From Paramecium tetraurelia (Eukaryota > Ciliophora > Oligohymenophorea > Peniculida > Parameciidae), in NCBI RefSeq assembly GCF_000165425.1, contig NW_001799643.1, forward strand, positions 62,001-126,000: 64,000 bases of DNA, in the 5' to 3' direction. The notes beneath the pieces are model-generated. The model was given only the letters and a program-made list of their open reading frames with translations, ran no database searches and was not told the origin of the DNA. A program made the position numbers and the translations under genes. Shown here piece after piece: positions 47,001-60,048 of this stretch (position 1 is its first letter; each line of letters opens with the position of its first letter).

Positions 47001-50000
47001 GCAAGTCTAGCGACCTGGTTTAGCTGTCAACAATGCTTTTCTGGTTTTCTCTAGTTTATTCTCAATAGTCATTTATGTAACCATGGATGTAGTTTGAGCT
47101 GAAAATATTATATACACTGGATCTATCGATCTGGGTTCTTATATTTAAACTAATAATTTAGCCAAGACTTGACTCTTGCCAGTTCCTGTGGGACCAGTCA
47201 AATACACTCTCTTATTAATAGATAACAACTGTTCAATGATGTAAGAATATCGAACAGTATCTACTGTTGGTACGAGCATATTAAAAAACTGTTCAGTGGG
47301 ATCATATGTGAATTCTTCAATTTTATCATTCCAATGCTTGAAAGATAATTCATTAGAAGTATCTAAGTAATATGAGTACACTTGGTCAACATTTGGGAAT
47401 ATGATACTCTAAAAGCGATCACGGAAGAAATCACTCATGTCTTCATGATGTTTGTCATCAATAGAAGCTCCAACTGACCAAATACATCCAAATGTGAAAG
47501 CATACAAAATAAAACGTTTTCTTGAGTCTGCAGTCATTGTAGCTTTGAATCCATATTTATCACTGATAAAGGCTTCCAATAGATTACATAAAGAAACTAC
47601 TTACTGAGTGTCATTAGTTCCAATAGTTTCCTTAAATGTCTTTCTGATTTTGTTGATGACATCGTTGACATATTCTTCAAATAAGGATTACAAATATGTC
47701 CTTTCATTTTTTTACAGAATTTCTACGTTTTGTATATTTCCATTAAGTTGAATCTCTTTGGGACCGAATTCAGTTTCAACCCAAGATTATACATAAGGTA
47801 GCCATCCCAAATCTTCTTGTGTCAAATAAACCATACCACATCTACTGACTGTGGCTGGAGATGCTACTCTTAAGTCTTGCACTTCAAATAACATTCTCAT
47901 CTAGGTTCTTAATTTAATACGTTGACCATTAGCCAAACAAAGCATCATATTGTCATCTAACACTGTATTCATATTTTCAATCCACAAGGCATCAACGGGT
48001 CCATCAAACACTACCCATTTCTTCTCATTGGTTTCATCAGCAGCAGCTTCTCTCATGATTTAAGATGCCAAACCATCTTGCCATTCTTAAGTAAATACAT
48101 TCACTTCACCATATAATTCTCCCATGGAAATACACTTAGCGATTTAGAACATAAGAATGTAACTAATTAATATCTTTAATCCTAATGGTTAAGTCTCCTT
48201 AAGTCACTCATAGTCATTTCTAAACATTTATAACATGAAGTTTTTCCAGAGTTTGTATTACCCACCAACATCACACCAAATCTTACATTGAATGTTTCAA
48301 AAAGCTAAATGGTTTTGGTAATCAAATTTGGCACTCTTTACAATTTCATTTTATCCAATGATATTTCTATTTACTTTTGCAAGTCTCCATAATCTACTTC
48401 CTTAATAATGGCAGTTGGGAACAAGTCGCTAATCAAAGCTGAAAATAAGGGTAGATCATCTTTTAAGAACTTTGGTACATTACTGTCTCTCATGGCTCTG
48501 ATTAGAACGGCATCCTCAGGTTAATTGATATCTGCTCTTTTTAATGCTCCTGCCATGACCAACACAGATTTGACTGCTCTCATACCAAAATCATAATGAT
48601 CCTGTTAACTCAACTGTTGGGAACTCAACTGATATAATTGAGTCATCTTTTATGACAAAGACTTGGCATCTTCAAAACCTTCTGCTTAAAGCATGATTTC
48701 AGCAATTAATTTATAATCAGGAATCATCATAGATACTGGTCTAAATAAGACCTTTAGATTGTCTGGTAATTCAGTTCTACCAGCATATCCTGGATTCATT
48801 GTAATGAATACTCCCACTTCTTCCTTTAAATTGATTGGTTTATCTGGATTCACAAATATAAATTATTAATCTCTTCTGATTAATGCCTATCTTACAGTTA
48901 ATAATTGTTGAGCAATGACACTTAACACTTCAATATCAATACGATTGAATTCATCCAAACATGCCCAAGCTCCTTATTAAACTAAACCACTGAATAATCG
49001 TCCCATCATCTTATATTCAATTTTAATCTGAACAATTGAACACAACACAAAACATTCCCAAAGCTTTGGCCAAGTCCTTCGCTTGATTCTGTCTTTCCTG
49101 TTCCTGCTGGTCCAGCTGGAGCTGCTCCTAATTTAATATTCAATGCTCCAGTAATTGTCATCCAACATCTGTCTGTCAAATTAGTAATAACCAATCTTGT
49201 TGTAGCTCCTAAATATTCGTATCCATAATTTAATTTAGCATTAACTTATCTCACTATTATTAGATCATTTTCATCCATATAATATCTTAATTATTATTAC
49301 CATGAGAATTCACTGATTGAACTAACATTTTCATCAGTTAAAGCATCCACAATATCTCTAGCATGAACATCCTAAGTAATCAATGCCACTATGACTTTGT
49401 GTTGAAGTGGAGTCAATGTACCTCTAACTAAGGCAGTCAATCCATTCAATGACTCATATAACAGATTATAGTGTTTTGATAAAGCAGTAGAATCATCTGT
49501 CATACTATTAATAGCTTATTCAGTATCATATGTCCAGATTAGATTCGAAATTGTGGCAACTACTTGAGCTGGTTAATTTAGTAACCAGTGATTTCTTTCT
49601 TAGGTTTCACTCTCTACTTTTCCTTGTTTCATTCTCTTCTTTAAGGATTCAATCATCTAATCTTAAAACTTTCATCAACCACAATTCAACTTCTTCTTTT
49701 GTTGAAACACCCTTTACAAATGGAATCTTCTCTCCTTCTGGTGAAATCATTCCATTTACTGATCTAGCACCTTCTTCAGGTTATTCAAGTCTATAAATGG
49801 CTTCAAAACATTTCTTTAAATTTCTTTGAATTGCATCAAAATCTTATGATTTAGCTAAAATCTCCAAAAGTTCATCGTTTGATAGGAAATAAAATCTTGG
49901 GAATGCCATTCTCTTTTCTTCTAAATAGGATTCTAATGCCTTTTGAATTCTATTTAATGTTTCTTTATATTCTCTGAATTTATCAAGTAATCCACTTGCT

Positions 50001-53000
50001 CTATGAACTTATTTCTATGAATTAGTCTTTTTCATAATGGCCTTAAATTATTTATCAACGTTTTCAAACAAAGCATTTTCTTCCCTTCAATTTGGTTTTT
50101 ATGTCCTGACTGGCAAAAATATTTTCCAAATAAATCCAATTTTTCTAAACTTATAACCAATCATCCAAAGTTTCTTATGCAATCAACACATCCTTTTATA
50201 ATTTTTCAGCTCTCTTTCTCAACAATCTTCAAGTATCTACTACCCAATATATTATTTAAACTTGCCAAGAAATCATCTAAGGCAGCTTATAATTCGTCTA
50301 TTTCAGTGAGCACATAAACTTCCTTTGTTCCTTAGGTTTTCAGGCTTATAGTTAACACATGTAAATTCAAGAGCCTTCCACTTTTACTCAATATCATTAA
50401 ATTAGGCATCCAATACAGCTTCCTAGGTAGCCTAAGTAGCAACTTCTTATATCTGTTCTTAATAGATTCCAACCTTCATGTCCATTAAATTTCTTAATGT
50501 AAATGTTTCAGTGATCTCAAAGTCTTATTTCAGAATCTCCTATTTGATTTGCACCCAATGATAATCTTTTAAATTTTTATTTCTTAATGCCAATACTACA
50601 GGCATAGTATCTTTGAATGAAAATACCTTATCTTTCAATTCGTCTAAAACTTGATTTGCTGGTAATCCCTTAGAACATCTATTGACAATCTTGGTATAAT
50701 ATTCTCCTTTGGCCTTAATTTCATCTGTGTTGATATCTATAAATTTTCCATCAATCCATGATTAAGTTAATTCAATCCACTCCTTTGTAGACTTCCACAT
50801 TGAATACCTGAGATTCAAATCATTCCTTAAATCCTCTAAACTCTAGAATTAAGAAGTAGGTAATCCTAAAGTGCTTTCATAATGTCTGTATTTCTTAGCA
50901 TCTGCTTCTAGTTTCTTACATTATTCATCGCATTCTCCTAACTCTTTAATGGCTTACTCTAAACTCAATCCAGCATCAATATATTTTTTATCTTAGATAA
51001 TTCCATCTAAAGCACCAATCTACTTCTCCAATTGAGGAATAAGGATATGTTGGACATCTCTTGCAAATCTATCAAGTTTAGATTCTGCTCCTTCTTCTGC
51101 ATGATGAATAGCTTATTCCAATAGATTTTATGCTTAAATGATATCAACTACATATGCTTGTTTGTCTTCTTTCTTCACCTCTATCTTATATTCATCAAGA
51201 TATATTATATATGTGACCAACAAGTGAAATCTTAGATTTGATTTTATTTAATTATTTTTGAATCAATTTCAATGAATTACTTTGCTTAACAAATTCATCA
51301 ATATTTGTAGTAGCTCCTTTCAAAGCAGCTGTTGATGATTATAACCATTCCTTTAATTCTTTGCACCTATTTCTTAACATTGGTTATATAAACGCATCAA
51401 ATTACTTCAATAATTCAGCTGGTAGAGGTTCCAACTTCTTTTTTAATTCAACAGAATCAATCTTAAACAATCCTTGCATACTTTCAATAGGAATGTCCTT
51501 CTAAAATTATTCCTTCTGCATATTGAGTACTGCAATCGTGTACTAAAATGTGTCTCCAGGATGTGCCAATTTCTCATCTTTGAAAATATCTATATTAATC
51601 TATTTGTCTTCCCAATAAGTCAATAAATGTTTGTTAAAATACTTCTCAATGTATTTATCAGCTCTTTCGAATGCTTTTTCTAGAATATTCTTAACAACTC
51701 CTGTAAATGTTTCAAGTGGTGCTGAATCCAACCAATCTGAAGGATTCAAATAGTTAGATTCTGGATGTCCCCACTCTTCACCAACCATATCATCCCATTC
51801 TTCCAACACAGCAACGTATTAAGTCATATCGTTGTGTCTGCTCCATCTCTCAAACGCTTAAATTGCATTCAATCCCTCTCCTATACACTTTACAATATCA
51901 GCATGAAATGTATTCAGTTATGGTTTTTTAAAAATCCAATGCTTAGAAATATTGGGAATCACTATTCTTTTATAAATTTTATTTTCATCATAAGTTCCTC
52001 CGTCAGTCTCATCTTCTTCACTATCATCATCAACCTTGCCCTTCTTACCTCCTTATGGTTTTTCTGCTTGCTTTTGCTCTTCTGTCTTTTCTTCTTGTAA
52101 ATGAGCATGATATAGTATATGAAAATCATCGACAGTGCTATTACCAAAAGGTTGAGGTATGAATTCTGGGATGTCTTCAGTTTACATATCTTCTGAAGGT
52201 ATTTAATCGAAGGTGCAATCTAACTTAATCACAAAGAGAGGTTCATCAAATCTGATTGGGGGTTTGTTGCTTGCTTCAAATGTGACATTGAAATCATCAA
52301 TTGATTCTAAGGATTTTAACTTGGATATCAAGTCTCTCACTGAGAGTGTATAAATGTTGCTCAGACTTTCCATTGCTAAAAAATCAACTAGATATGAAAA
52401 GCGCAAGAATTTCGAACATTCTTTCCTTAACTATGATCTTTTCTCATATGTCATGCTATCTGGGAATTATAGGGTTTCATATGCAATTTCTCTTGTTCTG
52501 AACACATTCGTTCCGGTATCTCTTGGAGCATTTCCACCGAATTATTCATCATTTTAAGGTACATAGTTCTACTTTCTTAGAATATCCAATGATTTATCAT
52601 ATCCACTTTACACAACTTTTCTACATGCTTGAGAATATGATCTAATTTTGAGACTCACTTTATTCCTATATTGATCCTATAATTATTTGAACTATTCTAA
52701 AGTAAATGTGCTATCATTCATGGTCAATTAATGAGATGTTTCAAATCCGATGAAACGACAAGACTCCATCATTTCATAGGTATTTTTTCTAACTGTAAGT
52801 AGAGTTTCTCTCATGATGGGGTTCAATAAGAAATATTTGTCCAAAAGAGCATTCTAAATTGTTTTGGTTTTGTGTTTGATCACATTGCTCTTCCACATCT
52901 TAAGGGTTTTCCATTTTCTGAATTTGGTAAAGAATTTCAATGATTTAATTTGATGATAGGTCTGTCTTTCTCTGAGCCAGTTTCTAAGTGGTATGAATTC

Positions 53001-53752
53001 GGTGGGCTTGCCATTAATGTAATGACATAATCCTTTTCTTGAAATGGTGTAATATTCTTTAATTTCAGTTTTCTTATCATCACCTTTAATGGTTTTATAA
53101 TCCACAACTGCCAACATGTAAGGATCATCTTAGCCATCTTCTTCTTCTCTTACAAGATAAATATATTCATCCACACTTGTTGTATTACTCAGAATAAGGT
53201 CTATGTATTTGTCTAACTTGGATTTGGTTTCCTTCTCAGTAACCCCAAACTCTTCATCGTGTGCCAATGTTTCCTTAAATGGACTTTAAATACGTGGATC
53301 TGAATCAAGAGGTTTGAGTTTGAAACGAGATCCTAGTGAACTCATGCCAGTTTTTCGCATTAAGTAGTTACGCTCCTCTTCTGGCATGATGGCCAAGTAT
53401 TTTTAATCGATTTAGAACTTACCCGATAATTTGTCTACGAGGTATTTGGTTCTGTAGAGCTCATCTACATTTTATTTGAAGGTTGTCCCCATGGTCATTC
53501 TCAGTGGGTCCAGTTTTTGCTTGCTTTATTGAGCAACCAGTTTGGGCACTAACTACAAATAGGGAGATTGAATTACTTATTGTTGGGTTCGAGTGACTGG
53601 CCTTTTCTGCTAACCTCCTCGATCATACAATCGAGATTTTAATTGCAACTGATTTGGGGATTTCTAATTATGAATATCACGCGCATTACCACATTTCGCA
53701 ATTATTCGTGTTCATCCTAATCTTCGTATTCCTGAGACTAGAAGAATGACAT
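41008..53752 (-). CDS. Axonemal dynein heavy chain
   Basis: Roughly 4,180 codons. The start MSFFQSQEYEDQDEHEQ is joined by a 26-nt intron (53664-53689) to the body; the last intron is 41086-41115. Order of landmarks (N to C): tail ([20 protein letters not shown] near 51.8 kb), linker ([18 protein letters not shown] near 49.9 kb), AAA1 P-loop GPAGTGKTE (about 49.1 kb), [23 protein letters not shown]2 GNTNSGKTS (about 48.25 kb), AAA3 GPTGTGKSQ (about 47.2 kb), AAA4 [10 protein letters not shown] (about 46.12 kb), stalk coiled coil and microtubule-binding region (about 44.3-45.4 kb), and the C-terminal [20 protein letters not shown] and [13 protein letters not shown]. The length fits single-headed inner-arm heavy chains better than the longer outer-arm type, but I cannot fix the class. 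At least three single-base frame breaks (about 46,143; 49,022; 49,083) disrupt conserved AAA1/AAA4 sequence. Confidence 0.9.
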
Positions 53753-54021
53753 TTTTCAATATATTAATTATTTAAGTTATCATTTTTTGTAATTTGTTTT
53801 TATTAGGAATTACCAAATCAAATATAATATCGGCAAAAGAATTCTCCTTTTGCTCACATGACTGGATGGAGGGACGAGAAGAGAGAGAGGGAGAAATTAA
53901 ATTCTATAAATATAAACTTTTTAAAATGGACTCAATTTTGATCTAAAATTTATTTGCTAATCTTAAACATGGTTTTAAATAGAAGGTATGATAATTCCAT
54001 TATAAAAATTAATTAATACGA

Positions 54022-57000
54022 ATGTATACTGTTTATACGTCATAAAATGGCTCAATTGCTCTTAATAACTGCTTGACTTTGCCCTACGACACTTTATTGA
54101 GGGTCGTTCTGTGCTCGAGAAACATCTTCTCATCCACTCCAGTACTCATCACAAATATTCAACATTCGACTCGTTCTCCCTCGAAGAAAGGTTCTCCAAG
54201 GAAACCATAGAAAGGCTATAAGAAAATTCTAAGAGGAGATGAAGAAGCCTTATTGCCGATGCCCTTCTACTCCGTCTACGAGCCCTATCGATATAATATA
54301 TCGAATGATGGAGACTATGTGTTTGAGATCAAATGTCGGCAATTAGGCCCAAGTTTCCTCAGAATAATCTGGTTAGAATCTAGATGATAGAAAGATTCAG
54401 GAAATGGGATAGCCTTTCCATTTTTTTAGTGTGGAATCAATTAATGTTTAATCTCAAAGATTTGACCATTTAGACAGTCTTACCAAATTTAGTAAAGAGA
54501 TGGGATTTGGAAGGGTTTTAAGCATTTCATTTGTGTCCCATACAGGAAGTATCTCATAGCCTATATGCGATTAAGGATCATTTGAGTATAAAATACTTTC
54601 GAGATTTCGAGGAACTACATAATTTTATCTAATCGTCTAAAAAGATCTTTTTCATCGATGTAGTGTTGAATCACACTGCGAAGGAGAGTCAATGGTTGGA
54701 TGATGAAGAATGCGTGTACAACGAAAGAACTGTTCCGCAACTAACATCGGCTCTTGAATTGGATTTCGCTTTAGAATAGGTATAGAAATATGAGGATATC
54801 GAAAAAGTGATAAAGGCATTTAGAATTGAGGAGTACTTCTAGATTGATTTGCGAAAGATAGATTGGATGGAGTTTCAAGTGGAGAATGAGAATGCAAATA
54901 GTGATGATGATGATGATGATGATGATAATATATTCATGGAATCCAATCAGGAGAAAAATATAAAGTTGATCGAAATGTATTTGTCAAATTTTGGAGTGTC
55001 CAGATATGGAGTATCCTTTAATTTCAGGAGGTTTTAGCAGGAATTAGGAACTCATCAATTGACTGTCAGTCAAATTCTGAAGGCTTTAAAATGTATTAAT
55101 GAAAAATAATTCAAAAGGGCCAAGTAATATGAAGCAGAATCTATAGCTAATAATTAAGCGCATTATTAAAAGTATGGGTGTGTTTAGAAGTACTTCTACA
55201 AATTGAAGAGTTGGTATGCTGCCTATAATGGTTATGTGGATAACATTGATCCCGAAGAAGACTTCGTAACCAGCCAAAACTTCCATTATCTCAGACACAC
55301 TGTCAACAAATGGAATGTAATTAAACTACGCTATGGCAACAAACGAGACACTCCACTATTGCTGAATCGAATGAAACAGTACATCTGTCAGATGGCTCGT
55401 TATTTTCATGGCATTCGATTGGACAATTGTCATGGCACTCCTCTGACAGTTAGCTAATACTTACTGAAACATGCTAGAATGGAGAATCCTAAATTATTGG
55501 TGTTTGCTGAATTGTTTGGTTGCTCATACAAATAGTAAATTAAGTATATGAGTAAATTAGGATTGAATGGATAAGTGGACGAATTATTTTATTGTAGGAA
55601 CGCATCCGCCATAGTTCATAAATTATAAACTTGTGCTTTCATCCCTCAAATCTCAGGACCCTACAGATTAATTTATGATTAAACTCACGACAATTAACCA
55701 CCAATTGTTTCATCTCAAGGACCAGGCTATCTCATGTCCTTAGTATCAGCCTTATCCTTCAGTAGCTAATTCAAAGGAACTACCAAATTAGTCGATGAGT
55801 TCTATGATAAGCACATTAGTTGTGTCTATGAAAATCGTTATTACCCTCAAATCAATTAATAACTATACGATATAGAAAAACGACCTATCACTTTCATGTG
55901 GAAACACACTCCTCCAATTTCAAGTAGTTCAAATCAAGGAGCAGCACTTCCAAAAGTAGTTAAATTAAAAGGTTCATTTGATAATTGGTAATAAGAATAT
56001 TTCCTTTAAAATGATCAAGAAAACCCTAAATATTTTACTTGTCAGATAGAATTATCACCAGGTGTTTATGAATATAAATACATTATCGATGATGTATGGA
56101 CAGTAGATGAAAATCAATAAACGAATCATATGAATAATATAATTGAAATTAAACCCATCAAAGCTTACTCATCATTGACTTTCATTCGGTAACTTACCTA
56201 AAATTAAATATCACACACCTATATGGAGTCTATTCATGAGTAAGTCATGATTATCACCAGATGTCAAGAGGATCATTTATAGAATGAAACAATTGTTATT
56301 TGTTTGAGACCCATCATTCGTAAAATTAAACTGTATTCCAAGATATCAAGTATATTGTATCAATACTCATTCCAATACAGCGGAAAAGAAACTCAGAATC
56401 TCGATGACGAGATCAAAGTCAAAGAGCATTACATAGATGTCACCACTTCCTATGCTAAAATCAACGATGATATTTTATCCATCAATGCTCCCACCTCTTG
56501 TGTTATCATTTTGTAATGTGAACCTATTTTAGAAATACAAAAACTAAACGAGTTCCTGTTGACTCCCTTTAATTGTGATGACGATATGAATCTTCTATAT
56601 CAACCTTTGATAAATCATTATGAAGTACCAGGATGTGGTGTACTCTGCTATTCAGGATTGTATGGAGTATTGAGGTTTATCAATAAGATTGAAACTCTCA
56701 AAGACCCATTCATACAACACATTCGAGAAGGTGATTGGCTTATCGATTATTTATGCGATAATCATTCTTGTTTGGTACCAATTCTAACAATAATCAAATA
56801 ACTGCCTTCAGTCTTTAAACCCCATTACTTCATTAAATGCATAAAGCATATTGTGCAGAGCATTGAAGACAAATATACTCAACACAGAGAGATTTTCTTT
56901 AAATAAATTGATATCTTATCCTCTTATTTTACCAACTACGATTTCATTAAAGGCAGAGAAACCTTTATGAGTTTCAAGGGTATTTTGATTTTGACAAGTA

Positions 57001-58229
57001 AAAATTCATATGTTATTTTTAGATAAGGTTGTCGAAGCCAAAGCCTTGATTTTTAAGTATGGTAACCTAATGCAACATGGCCTCATTCCTAATTCATTAA
57101 AACCACTCAGATATAACACCAGGGACACATGCTTTTGGTGGATCAAGGCCATCCGTGATTATGTAACGTATACTGATGATTTCTCGATCATTAGTTTATT
57201 GCAAGAATAAATTCAATGCATTTTCCAATCTCATGCAACAGGCATCAAATTTAAGGAGATATATGTAAATGATGACACTGACAAAGAAGTAATTCATTAG
57301 TATTTATTATAGGGTCTGGTTGTGGAGCTTAAACTGGATTCAGAAACTGGTTTCATTATGGGAGGCAACTACAAGAATTGTTTGACTTGGATGGACAAAA
57401 TGGGATCAGGCACACTAAATAAAGGATATCCTGCTGCATCCAGAGATGGTGCCCCTATTGAGTGTACTGCATTGTTAAAAGCATGTCTCGATTTCATTGG
57501 GAAGATGCATCAATAGAACAAATTTACTTATCCAGGAATTAAATTAATGAATAGGACGGTCACTTGGAGAGCATGGTCGGATTTTATTTGCCAGCATTTT
57601 GAAAAGAGCTATTACATTCCTGTTGATCCCTCCTATTACAGTGAATATTAGGTGATTGAGAAACATGTAAGGAGGAAAGGAATCTATAGAGACATCTTTA
57701 GATGTTCAAAACCTAGATCTGAATATCAATTAAGACCCAATTCTTGTATTGCTATTGCTTTGGCTCCAGAATTGTTTTAAAAAAATCATGTCATACACCA
57801 TTTAGCATTGATTGAATCCAATTTGATGAGTCTAAACTCACTTGGCTTAAGCACTCTGGATCCTATTGCAAGTGAATACAGTGGAAAATATATTCAATTG
57901 ACTGATCGGTTCAATGCCTAAGATGGATTCTCCATTCACAATGGATCTGAATTTGTATTCTTGCTTGGATATTATCTGAAGGCATTGCTCAAAATTCATA
58001 AACAGGATATCAAGAAAGAAATATTTTATGCCTATCTTGCTCCCATCAAACAACATCTAAAGGAATAGTAAGATATTAATATTTATATTCTAGTTATTCT
58101 TTACCAGATTTCACTGATTATAATGGACAATTAAGTGAGTTTGCTCAAAAATCCTCTATATTAAGCATTGCACTTTTAAAAGAGGCCATTTTCGATTTAG
58201 AGGAATTTAGTTAAAAACTATAAAAATGA
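54022..58229 (+). CDS. AGL: Glycogen debranching enzyme (AGL) with internal CBM48 module
   Basis: Introns at 54335-54362 (28 nt, atypical CAG end), 54446-54473, 56998-57022 and 58068-58093 give exactly 1,366 residues. The N-terminal 4-alpha-glucanotransferase half has FIDVVLNHTAKESQWL and the active-site loop GIRLDNCHGTPL; the C-terminal amylo-alpha-1,6-glucosidase half has RYNTRDTCFWWIKAIRDY, SRDGAPIE, GLSTLDPIASEYSGKY and NGSEFVFLLGYYLKA. It removes branch stubs during glycogen or amylopectin breakdown in the cytosol. Between the halves, about 55,881-56,152, an AMPK-beta-like carbohydrate-binding module is inserted: ITFMWKH, KLKGSFDNWQ, GVYEYKYIIDDVWTVDEN and NNIIEI. An (Asp)8 run lies at 54,903-54,926. 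The start MYTVYTSQNGS is the first ATG in frame. Confidence 0.92.
54903..54926 (+). repeat. (GAT)8 microsatellite coding for eight Asp
   Basis: Eight perfect GAT triplets inside the debranching enzyme, encoding an acidic run in a loop not conserved in the family. It is a pure codon repeat, so length is likely to vary between strains. Confidence 0.95.
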
Positions 58230-58284
58230 ATATTTGATCATTGCTATTAATAATTAATTTCAATTTAGATTAATGTTGATATAA

Positions 58285-59211
58285 TCAAGACTTTGATTGA
58301 GTCATCAATCTTAATTGTTATTACAATAGAAAGGTTTCCTCTATCAATGCTTACAAATACTAGTCTTTCAAGTCTTCCTGCTATCTTATTTACTTGTTGA
58401 ATCTCTCTTGAGCAGCAACCATAGACTTGTTTTTCTCATATCTCTTGATGATACTTTCCAAATCTTGGCCTTCAAGTTTGGGCTTTCTAATTATCCCCGT
58501 TTCCTTGAAATGAAGGATTTCTTATTCTAAGTACTTCTTCTGATTGATCAAATTTTATATTTATCTAAATACATTTGAAATGCTCTATACTTATCTTTTG
58601 ATGAGTTTTATTAATTCAAAGAGGATTTATGAAAAGGCTCATAGGATATTTTCTTAACATTAACTAATGTAGATTTGCCAATCAACAATTGATCGCCTAC
58701 ATAATCATGGCCTTCAAATTTATGGGGTATTATTATTTTAGCTTATTTCATTGTTGATAACTTTTATTTCATTTGCTCATGCAACTCTATATTTTATTTT
58801 TTTAATTCTTCAATAACCTTCTATAATTCCTTTATTTATTCTATTGCTGGACCCAAACTCTCTTCTAAATTACTAATTCCTTAATTAGATTTGCTATTTA
58901 TAATATTAAAAACTAACTGTTAATTTGACTTTTATTGTGTATTTTAATCATTTAATTTATCATTTGCTTTATTTGATGCAATGGCTTTAGTGATTTATGA
59001 ATATGTTATTGGTTCTTTCTCATATATCTCCAATCTAATTTTCAATGTTTTATTGTGCGATAATAGTACTCTTAATTCAAAGTGATAATCATATATAAAT
59101 ACCATCACTTAAATGTTTGATATACATTTAGGAATGACTGAGGGGATCTGATGCTTATTTAATTTCATTAATCCAATCAGAAGAGATTGTTAGTTGCTTT
59201 TGTTTATTCAT
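58285..59211 (-). CDS. Coiled-coil protein (~300 aa)
   Basis: Begins MNKQKQLTISSDWINEIKQA. Blocks in order: DYHFELRVLLSHNKTLKIRL (beta-rich, about residues 50-75), an Asn/Lys-rich linker, IEQIKELQKVIEELKKQNIE (coiled coil), PHKFEGHDYVGDQLLIGKST, then a 26-nt intron (about 58,566-58,591) and a second coiled coil with PKLEGQDLESIIKRYEKNKS. Near the start, around 59,100, one join is not explained by a canonical intron; the total length also implies one missing shift. The KPKLEGQDLE-type element recurs in ciliary coiled-coil proteins, but I do not assign a family. Confidence 0.6.
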
Positions 59212-60048
59212 AAATAAAATAATAAATTGTTATTAGTTCAGAAAAATAAAATTTCCTATAATGTATTTAATGATTGATTAAAAAAATATAAGGAAAAGCT
59301 CTCAAGTATTATATTATATATTGCCCTCATAGCTATATTGAATAGTAAAAGAATCAATTACAATATAGCCAATATTATAATTATACTGATATATTTTAAA
59401 CAAGTTTACAGAGTTTATAAATATTCAAAGTAATCTTTTAAAATATTGAAATTAGACTAATATATATTGTATTTCTCATTAATATAATGGCAGAACACAT
59501 AATACGAAATGATTTTTGAGAATAAATTGAAAATAAAAAGAGAACTTATAAAATATCGAATTTTAAATATTTTCTAAAATATATTTATGTCTCTTTACCA
59601 TTCATGATCCCTCCCTTCTTTATGAAATGCATGTATCTCGCTCAAAATTCAAAGATCGAATAAAAAGCTTAGAAACAGTATTTTCCTAAAAATTCAAACT
59701 GAATTAATCAATTATTTTATAAAGAATTTTATCTGAAACTTACAAAGTTATCTTAGAGTACTTATTCAAAAAAGCAAAGAGAAACAATTTGATTAAGATA
59801 TAAATTAGTTTTGAAGTTTGTAATATGGTGAATCAATCTTCTAAATTTGAACTAGTACTGTTTTCGTACGAGTTCCTATTTTCATAGTAATATACAATTG
59901 TTTATGATAAAATAGATCGTATGATTTTAAAATCTTGATTGGTTGTGTATTATTTGTAAATACTTGAGATTCTTGACTTTCTGGCTGTTGTAATTTAGTT
60001 ATCATCGCAGAGTTACTCTATGATCTTTAATTAATACATTAATAAAAT
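59212..60048. other. Divergent intergenic region, nothing seen
   Basis: About 840 bp of very A/T-rich DNA. No frame shows family resemblance. A minus-strand piece near 59,600-59,630 is mildly protein-like but very short. Confidence 0.35.

Noticed and set aside
46100-49160. Programmed +1 frameshifting as explanation of dynein frame breaks
   Set aside because: Known ciliate frameshifting (Euplotes) occurs at AAA/TTA followed by stop codons TAA/TAG, which here code for Gln, and the sites show no shared slippery motif.
40504-58056. Mobile elements, CRISPR, tRNA or rRNA genes
   Set aside because: I found no terminal repeats, transposase motifs, regularly spaced repeats or cloverleaf-like sequences in this part or elsewhere in the window; a dedicated tRNA scan was not possible.
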